Made by a program: the position numbers and the translations under genes
Part shown: piece by piece, positions 57,570-64,000 of the stretch
How positions within the stretch are numbered: position 1 is the stretch's first letter
Layout: each line of letters begins with the position of its first letter
Source: Limanda limanda
Lineage: Eukaryota; Chordata; Actinopteri; Pleuronectiformes; Pleuronectidae
Reading direction: 5' to 3'
Assembly: GCF_963576545.1 (NCBI RefSeq)
Contig: NC_083639.1
Coordinates: forward strand, 25,620,118 to 25,684,117
Length of the DNA: 64,000 nucleotides
Notes under the pieces: generated by a model
Databases searched by the model: none
Told to the model about the DNA's origin: nothing
The model's input: the letters and a program-made list of their open reading frames with translations, nothing else

Positions 57570-58475
57570 ACCCCTATAACAGTAGTGTTTTCAGGAGCCC
57601 CCTAAACCAAGGGGTAGATGGAAAATCCCGGATGCTGTATGAACGGAGGAAGCGAATCAATGAGGCGACCGCTGAGGGTAAAATGCTGAAATATGTTAGT
57701 ATGGGACTGCTGATGTGAGGAGCTTCAACAAGCTCCTTTCTTCAAGCTGAGGGTCGGTGTTGATTCTGTCACGACAACGGCCAATGATCCGTTTTCCTTC
57801 TATTGACTCAGGTGGAGTTTGGTCTGTTGCTGGGGACACACCCGCTTCATCCATTATGTTGCCTTAAGAGAATCTATCTCTCCTTTTTTTTGTTGTGTTT
57901 TTTCGTCTCCAGGACTCTACTAATCATCTGCATTGGTGTGAGTAATGTGTTGCGAGTAGATAAAAGGAGGGGAAAAGGAGTCATCAATACATCGCTTGGG
58001 CCTGGAAAACAAGGAGTCAGTAAAGGGAGAAATAAAAAAAAAAACAAGCTTAAAAATCAAATCCCCAATGATCCAGGGACGGCTGCTGAGTTGGGGAAAC
58101 AGTTCGACCTTGTGACAACAGTTTAAAACTTTGCCTCAAGTCTACTGCAGAACATCGCCATGGTGTAGAAAGTCCTGTTCGGAATTATGGATTCAACCAA
58201 CATTGGGGAAAAAGCTAAACTGTTCATTATTTCCATTATTTCCAATCATTTCAATATTCGCTGTTTTCAGACGTCAACTGTGGAAAAGGTTTGGACATTT
58301 GGGGCAGGAGATTCGCCAAGTCAGACACGTTTCTCGACACATTGACACCAGCATCAGCCTTTATCTCCAGAAGCTCTTGAATCTTATCTTTCCAGGTTGA
58401 CATCTTCTTTGGCATCGTTGTTGGAATAATTGTACATAAGTTATCATGAACTGAATATTAACCCTGTGTTGGAGT
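57570..58475 (+). other. Possible decayed retroelement sequence, no gene assigned
   Basis: Three short adjacent frames (57416-57718, 57803-58126, 58131-58400) lie directly left of an LTR-like segment, and a purine-rich tract occurs at 57961-57984. This could be the 3' part of a decayed LTR retroelement. No protein domain is recognisable, so I name no gene. Confidence 0.25.
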
Positions 58476-58862
58476 TGTTATGCAATATTGCCTGGAACAT
58501 GCTAAAATAAGCTTCTGGTCTGTGTGGCGACATTCTTACGCCAGAGATGGCTTGACTAACCACTGCTGTGCTGCGCTAGAAGCTGTTTTTGAGGAAATGT
58601 CTGTTATGGTTATGAAACCATAGACGTTGTTTTTGCTATGTGCAGAAGGTGGCATTGCCAAATGAAGACAAAGGAGTTATCAAGAAATTAGAAAAACCCA
58701 CGCATGATGTGTTGTAATACTGAGCTATGTGAATAAATACACTGTGTTAAGGAAGTACCTTTAAAGTTGGCTGAGACTTACTCAGAGGTACGGACTTCCC
58801 TTGCAAGTAAAAACGAAGTACTTGTGTATGTGTGGTGTTTGATTCAGTGAGTTCTCACAACA
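58476..58862 (+). mobile_element. Candidate LTR (solo or 3' end), low confidence
   Basis: The segment starts TGTTATGC and ends CTCACAACA, giving the TG...CA and short inverted TGTT/AACA ends of a retroviral-type LTR. It contains GTGAATAAATACACTG (a possible TATA or polyadenylation word). The terminal 60 bases (CTTGTGTATGTGTGGTGTTT onward) resemble an LTR U5 end. No target-site duplication, convincing polypurine tract at the left border, or matching second LTR was found. Confidence 0.3.
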
Positions 58863-60683
58863 TTTTAATATGTCTGGGTGAAATTCCCTCGACAATCGTC
58901 TACGTGTTTTTATCCTGAGATATTTATATTCTTTTTTTGTTGTTGTTATTTAGTTGTTTTTTTTTAAGTTTCGTGTCCATCACGTTAAAAAATGTCATCA
59001 ATTTCCATCCGGAATAACTTCAGGAGAATATGTGGAGCTCAGTGCACGTGTGAGAGCAGCATCAGACAGAGCAGGCCTCTCTAAAGCTGGCATGTAACTC
59101 CTGGACCGGGTCTTTAATTTGGCAGCACTAGATGGATTCAGGTCTTTTAGGCCTTCTATCAAATTGTCAAACCTTGGGGCCATGGGTGCGCGGTGGGAGG
59201 GTTGTCACATTATTGCTTAATTAACACACTTTCTTCTTAAATATACTGCCCCCCCGTATAAATCACCATTAGCCAAAAAGAGCTCTTCATTTACTTCAGA
59301 GAAAAGGGAAAGGGCCAACTCGGTGTGTCCAGTCGATTGCACCAGAGCGTTTTATTAAACTCGTAAAACAGAATCAGGCCAACTCTTCGTAGCCGAGTGT
59401 GATAGCCTCTGTTTCAGCTGAGTTTGTCCCACTGGGCGGCTGATGAAGCGTTCAGGAAACCAGTATGAAGCCACATAGACCCAGTCCTCTGTAGCTTTCT
59501 TTTACCTGCTTCATATTGGGCAACCTGGGATTTCTGTTCTCATATCAGGATCTGGAGGTTTTATTTTGTTACGTCTGCAAGCAGCAGCAGTCGAGCCGTA
59601 ACTATTATTGCTGTAATTTCAACTCCCAAAGAAGAGGTGTTATTACTCGTGGCACTGCTTGTATATATATCGTAGCTCTGCACCAATTCTCTTATATCAA
59701 TGTCTAATATATATTTCAATAAGGGGAGCTCAGATGGAGCAATTTGTAGAGGTAGCGAGAAGGAAAAGTCTGGCGATTAGGCTCTTAAAATGAGAACCAT
59801 CTTCATTAGGTGCAGAATCCAATGATGATCAGGGACAGGACGGGAACCTGCAGAGGTGAGACTTCCAGTTCAGACTGGCAAGGAACCAGGGAACCGACTG
59901 GCTCAGAGAACACAGGCAGTCGGGTCATTGGTTAAATATGCTCTTGTTGAAAATATGACTGGAAGGATTTGACAGCTTGGGTGAAAATTAAAACAGTAGT
60001 AAACAGCAGGTGTTTAGTGAGTTGTGTTTTTATACTTTATTATCTTCATAATAAATGTGTTTCTTTCACAAATGTTGTTTTAATGAATGTTGCATAAGTG
60101 TGGATTTTGCCAACTTACGTCTGAGTGACAAGGGGAAGTATTCTCCTGATGTTGTGCAGCATGAATCTACAGGAATGTGTTGTTGCAGAGATGTTGTCAG
60201 TGAGGGAGAGTTGACTGTTCTGTGACCTGTGCCACGCCCAGGTTCCTAGCAGTCTGGGCGGGGATTAACACAGAGTTGTCAAAGGTGCAGTCATGTTAGA
60301 GTATTAGAGACAAAGTTTCCTGCACATTGAATTCCTTGTACGTGAAAACCTGCTTGGCAAGAAAACCTGGTTCTATAGTTAGCCTGATGATATGTATATG
60401 TATATGTATACTACTGTTGTCTGACACGGAAGGAGGAAGGGAGTGGGTGAGAGGGTTCAGGTTATCCCTCTTTTCTTTGTGTAATCATTGGTCTGCTGGT
60501 ACAGACGTTTGTCTTCGTTCTTCACCTTCACTCTCTCCAACTGCTCCACTTTTCTCCTCCACTTCCTGGCAACACTCTCCAGCTCGTTCTCCGTCTCACT
60601 CAGCTCGTCAGGCCAGGTAGTATTCTGTGGAAGCTCGTCTCTTATTTGTTTCTGTCTTAATCAACTCGTCCTTGTGTCTCACG
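58863..60683. other. Intergenic stretch, no gene seen
   Basis: No supported gene or element. Frames are at most 97 codons. TATATG units occur near 60392-60408. Confidence 0.45.
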
Positions 60684-60927
60684 TAGGGTTGCAAAATTCC
60701 GGGAATATTCAAAGTAAGAAACTTTCCATGGGAATTAACGGGAATGTACGGGAATATACGGGAATATACAGGAATTAACGGGAATTAACGGGAATAAACT
60801 GGAAATGTTGTGGGTAATTTATACTAACTGTATTTACCTTGTCATATACAGACATAAATATAAACATTTTGTTTTGTCATAGGCTGATTTGAGCCCTGAG
60901 GAAACTTTGGGCACTTGACTATATAGT
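60684..60927 (-). mobile_element. hAT element copy 3, truncated
   Basis: Begins TAGGGTTGCAAAATTCCGGG like copy 1 and follows it through the GGGAATT-type repeats (more units here), the CATATACAGACA region, and the start of the BED segment (CTGATTTGAGCCCTGAGG). It stops matching after CACTTGACTATA, where copy 1 continues into the rest of the BED finger and its second terminus. No second end or 8-bp target copy (GTCTCACG on the left) is visible downstream. The nested-element site is empty here (GTCATAGGCTG). Confidence 0.85.
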
Positions 60928-61379
60928 CCAGGCAAAGTAGCCCATTTTGGAGCCAAAAATAGAAGTAATTGTAAAAGAATTTTTTTCAGTATAGATTATT
61001 TCTATGAGGTGTTCAGAACAACATACTAAAAGTCCTAAGAAATCTTAGTTGAGGAAATATGTTTAATTCTCATCAATGTGTGCCAATAAGGCCTGGCAAC
61101 AATACACCCCAAAAAGACTATTTTTTTCCTTTACTCCTATCAAAATGAAACTTTACACAATGAAAGTAACCATGAAACGTAACATTTTTTGTATTACAAG
61201 TTTCTTTGAAAATGAATTTATGTATGTATTTGTAATACATATGAATGGTGTTTGCCTATGCAAATTAGGACATATTCAATAAGTGTGGAGCTCATGTGCT
61301 TGTCAAATTCTGTGGAACCTGGGACACACACACCTCTCCCCTGCAGGTTCCTCCGTCCTGCACCCCCCCCCGAGCCGTC

Positions 61380-61506
61380 ATGGATCCAATGGAGGAAGGA
61401 AACGTGAGCTGTGGAGTTAAAAACTGTGCCACGCCAGGATTCAAAGACTACCGCTTCGACATAGTAATCCACAAGGAGTTACCATGGTCTGGATTCATCT
61501 GGCTTG
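61380..61506 (+). CDS. Receptor exon 1: extracellular N-terminus
   Basis: The ATG at 61380 lies in a good initiation context (G at -3, G at +4). The exon encodes 42 residues with the sequon N-V-S at 8-10 and two Cys at 11 and 16, ending GFIWL before a GTGGGT donor (phase 1). An AG at 61345-61346 (CCCCTGCAG) could be the acceptor of an upstream 5'-UTR exon. This exon is the least certain because N-termini in this family are poorly conserved, but its phase fits exon 2 exactly. Confidence 0.7.
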
Positions 61507-64000
61507 GTGGGTACAAAACAATGGTGATGATACTGTAGACAATTTTAAAAGGATACAACCAGCTTCTGTTATTAATATTATTATTATTAGTTATAAACAT
61601 ATAATAAACAAGTTCAACCTTTACCTGAAGGACAGAAAACTCAAATATTTTCCTCTTAGAACTAATTAGACAATTTATGAAATTATTACAAAGAAGAACT
61701 GAGAGTTGAGATGATTCTACAGTAAATACAAAGCAGCTGCTTAGCTTAGCATAAAGACAGGTTTATCCTCTTAACCTGATTTTGTCAATATTCAATGAAC
61801 AGAACCTCCTCCCAGCACCTTTAAATATCACCAATTAAAACGTTATATATTGTTTTATAAACACATGCACACAAGCATTTGAATAGATTTAAAATCACAC
61901 CACATATTAAACTGCCCAGTTTCTCCCGTCTGTTTTCAGTGAACATGATGACTTACCTCTGCAATATTTTAACTGAAACTGTAAAAACAATCTGGAAAAT
62001 GAATAAATGATATGGAGGAAAAGTGAGAGTTATAAAACATTGATGCAAATGAATTTCCTCAGGAAGTTAAAGTTATAAATAACAGTAAAATATCCCTTCT
62101 TTAAACTAGACTTTCATAGTAGTTTAGGAAAAAACTGAAAAAACATCTTCTCGTGCCAGGTATCATGAGAACAATTAATTGTGAAAGTTTTCAAACATTT
62201 TCCATTGTGGACTGAACATGTGTAAATTTGTGATTCTAATGAAAATCAATCATCACTATTTCATTTTCTACTGTGTGTGACAGTGATTCTGGTTTCACTG
62301 GTAGTCTTCAGCCTTCTTGGAAACACACTGACCCTTCTGGTGGTTTGGCTCCGCCCACACATGAGAAGCTCCACCGACCTCTACCTGGGCAGCATGGCTG
62401 TTAGTGACCTGCTGAATCTCCTGCTGCTGCTTCTGGATATACACAAGGTGCACGCACATATATCCTTTAATACTTATATACTTATACACCTTTTTGGTGT
62501 CAGTTCAGTTTGATTTGTCCAGATACTCGTGGTTTGGCTGATCGTGATATAAACGGATGGTCTCTTCCAGGTCATGATAGGGTTAGGAGTCTTCGCCTGT
62601 AAGCTGACCGTGTTCCTCTCAGAGTGCTGCTACTACTGCACCATCCTCCACATCACCTTTCTCTCCCTGGAGAGGTACCTGGTTGTCTGCTGGCCAATCA
62701 CCTCCAAGACGCTGATGACACATCGCAGACCCAGGGCTGTGATTGGCTGCCTCTGGCTGGGAGCGGCTGTCAGTGCAGCACCATTTTTGGTCATGGTGGA
62801 AGTGGATCATAAGGGAAAAGAGCATGAAAAAGAATATTGCGGATTATCACACTCCTCATTCTCCTCTGGCCTCATGTTGCCCATATTAATTATCTACAAC
62901 CTGTACTTCCTGGTACCCCTGTGCATCCTGGGACTGGTCTTCATCCTGATTGGACGGACTCTGAGGCTCCGTCCAAAAGGCAGCCTTAAAGACAAGAGTC
63001 AGCAACGCACAGTCAAGATGCTGGGTGAGAAACACAATCCAACACACACACCCTTAGGTTCTGAATTTAGCTTTTACTAAATACAACCGACAAAGGCTGA
63101 TGAACATATTCAATACTTTGTCTTCATCTCGGCTTGCACATCTGGAGCCAGAGTCGGAGCTGCATCATCTAACAGATAATCAAAACTAAATTTACCAGAA
63201 AAAGAACTCACTAGTTTTATAAGAACCTCACAAAATGACAGAAACCATCGTTGAGAATATATTTGACGTGTATTTTGACTTTTAGTTTTAGTTTGGTCCA
63301 TGTCCCGCCTGTTACCATCAAGGAGGAAGGCAAGGTTTAGGACCTGCAGCCAGCCACCAGGGGGCAATCGAGATGCTTTGGCTTCACTTTTGGGGAGCAG
63401 TCATGTCGTCCATCTTTATTTCCAGCTGTGGGTCAATTTAGGGGCTGCATCACAGTGACACAAGAAGAAAGGCTCCTACAGATGCTTCCTTTCATACCAG
63501 AGATGAGTGATTCCTTCCAGGTCCAACATGTCCCAGGGCTCATTGCACTTTGGTGACGAACCGTATCAACTCAACTAACGGCTCACATGTTAAAAACCAA
63601 GGGGCATTAAGCTTTCTGTCGTGTCCAACTTAAGGACAGGACAAGCTTCTCCTCTGTGGACCAGACGGTCTCATTTAGTTTCAGCCTTCACAGTCTACCT
63701 GACCGAGGAAGGAGGTGGTTTGAGTAGATCGTGTCCTCTGAAGGTTGCAGCCCCTGAACTGAGACACAGTTCTCTTGTTTAACAGTGTGAGAAATGTATT
63801 CTATCACCTGCAGATATTGATGATTCTCATGTCCACTTCCTGTGTCCTTCTCCTCATGTCCATCAGGAGTGATCTTCTTGGCCTTCTTCCTGTGCTGGCT
63901 GCCCTACATCGTCTGTCAGACCATGTTGTATGTTGCTTTCACAGCCGGTCCTGACAGTAGACACAATTACATAATGACTGAACCGTTCGTTTCTTGTTTC
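61380..64000 (+). CDS. Ghrelin/motilin receptor family GPCR, 3' end outside window
   Basis: This is a class A peptide-type G-protein-coupled receptor of the plasma membrane. Four exons (61380-61506, 62284-62447, 62571-63024, 63867-64000+) splice with phases 1, 0 and 1 into 293 residues. Visible landmarks: N-glycosylation sequon N8-V-S, TM1 with GN at residues 55-56, TM2 with LYLGSMAVSDLL, Cys107 and Cys187 (the TM3-ECL2 disulfide pair), Glu115 in TM3, ERY at 131-133, TM5 around 199-224, QQRTVKML before TM6, and CWLPY at 258-262. TM2, TM3 and TM4 wording is closest to motilin and ghrelin receptors, with motilin receptor slightly favoured. The TM5-TM6 intron position agrees with that family, but two extra introns are present. 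TM7 and the tail (about 70 residues) lie beyond the window. Ligand is not predictable: see the altered TM6 residue. Alternative: an orphan fish-specific paralogue. Confidence 0.88.
62284..62447 (+). CDS. Receptor exon 2: TM1 to TM2
   Basis: The exon follows the acceptor TGTGACAG and ends before GTGCAC. It encodes TM1 (VILVSLVVFSLLGNTLTLLV), intracellular loop 1 (MRSSTDLYLG), and TM2 (SMAVSDLLN followed by a Leu-rich stretch). The motif MR.ST.LYLGSMAVSDLL is nearly that of motilin receptor. It ends in phase 0 after Lys97. The donor GTGCAC is weak compared with the other exons. Confidence 0.85.
62571..63024 (+). CDS. Receptor exon 3: TM3 to intracellular loop 3
   Basis: The acceptor is TCTCTTCCAG, and the exon runs to the GTGAGA donor (phase 1). 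It encodes CKL (Cys107), TM3 with Glu115, ERY (131-133), TM4, ECL2 with Cys187, TM5 with Pro213, and the basic loop ending RTVKML. Only 12 residues separate the TM2 Leu-Asp (residues 93-94) from Cys107, about three fewer than in ghrelin receptor. The loop's usual Trp is missing. Confidence 0.9.
63867..64000 (+). CDS. Receptor exon 4 (partial): TM6 and ECL3
   Basis: The exon follows the acceptor CATGTCCATCAG. It encodes GVIFLAFFLCWLPYIVCQTM (TM6 with the CWLP motif) and about 25 residues of extracellular loop 3, still open at the window end. The position matching Arg283 of ghrelin receptor is Gln266. Confidence 0.88.

Noticed and set aside
62619..62825. Minus-strand and alternative-frame ORFs in receptor exon 3
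   Set aside because: Shadows of the receptor coding frame, without domains.

Overview
This window looks like 64 kb of nuclear DNA from a ray-finned fish, probably a spiny-rayed teleost. The reasons are very long simple-sequence tracts (CA, TATC, CTGT and TC), several repeat types typical of teleosts (hAT elements with BED-finger remnants, a tRNA-derived SINE with a TTC tail, LINE 3' ends with a TTCTGA tail), and one intron-bearing vertebrate-type receptor gene. There are no operons, bacterial-style genes, rRNA genes, canonical tRNA genes or CRISPR arrays.

The only protein-coding gene I can support is at the right edge, on the + strand from 61380 past the window end. It is a class A G-protein-coupled receptor of the ghrelin/motilin receptor family. 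Four coding exons are visible (61380-61506, 62284-62447, 62571-63024, 63867-64000+), with splice phases 1, 0 and 1 and GT/AG borders. They give 293 residues, from an N-glycosylation sequon through TM1-TM6. TM7 and the tail lie outside. The receptor keeps the family's TM3 glutamate but has Gln where ghrelin and motilin receptors have a TM6 arginine. It also has a short first extracellular loop without the usual Trp.

The remaining ~61 kb is gene-poor. From left to right it holds: a CA tract (2335-2428); a 779-bp hAT element with a transposase C-terminus remnant (5225-6003); dispersed fish repeats near 8.5 and 10.4 kb; CA, TATC, GA and TC microsatellites between 11 and 16 kb; an 830-bp composite CTGT array (18413-19242); a hAT element with a perfect 8-bp target duplication and a nested TA-flanked element (21912-23043); a possible conserved non-coding block (about 25.7-26.2 kb); a LINE 3' end (26760-26997); a SINE (31375-31765); a 470-bp tandem duplication (32688-33641); a second hAT copy with ~90-bp flanking direct repeats (34229-35208); a short inverted-repeat element (36106-36624); a 2.3-kb minisatellite of 16-bp units, followed by telomere-like repeats and a short inverted minisatellite (37702-40370); a dispersed repeat carrying nuclear-receptor-like direct repeats (45748-46510); a palindromic element with an 8-bp target duplication (57103-57561); a possible LTR end (about 58.5-58.9 kb); and a truncated third hAT copy ~450 bp upstream of the receptor exon (60684-60927).

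Long open frames in the minisatellite and microsatellites are artefacts of repeats that lack stop codons. The most notable structures are the inverted minisatellite around an interstitial telomeric repeat, the ~90-bp duplication abutting one hAT copy, the nested transposon whose empty site is visible twice in the same window, and the divergent receptor.
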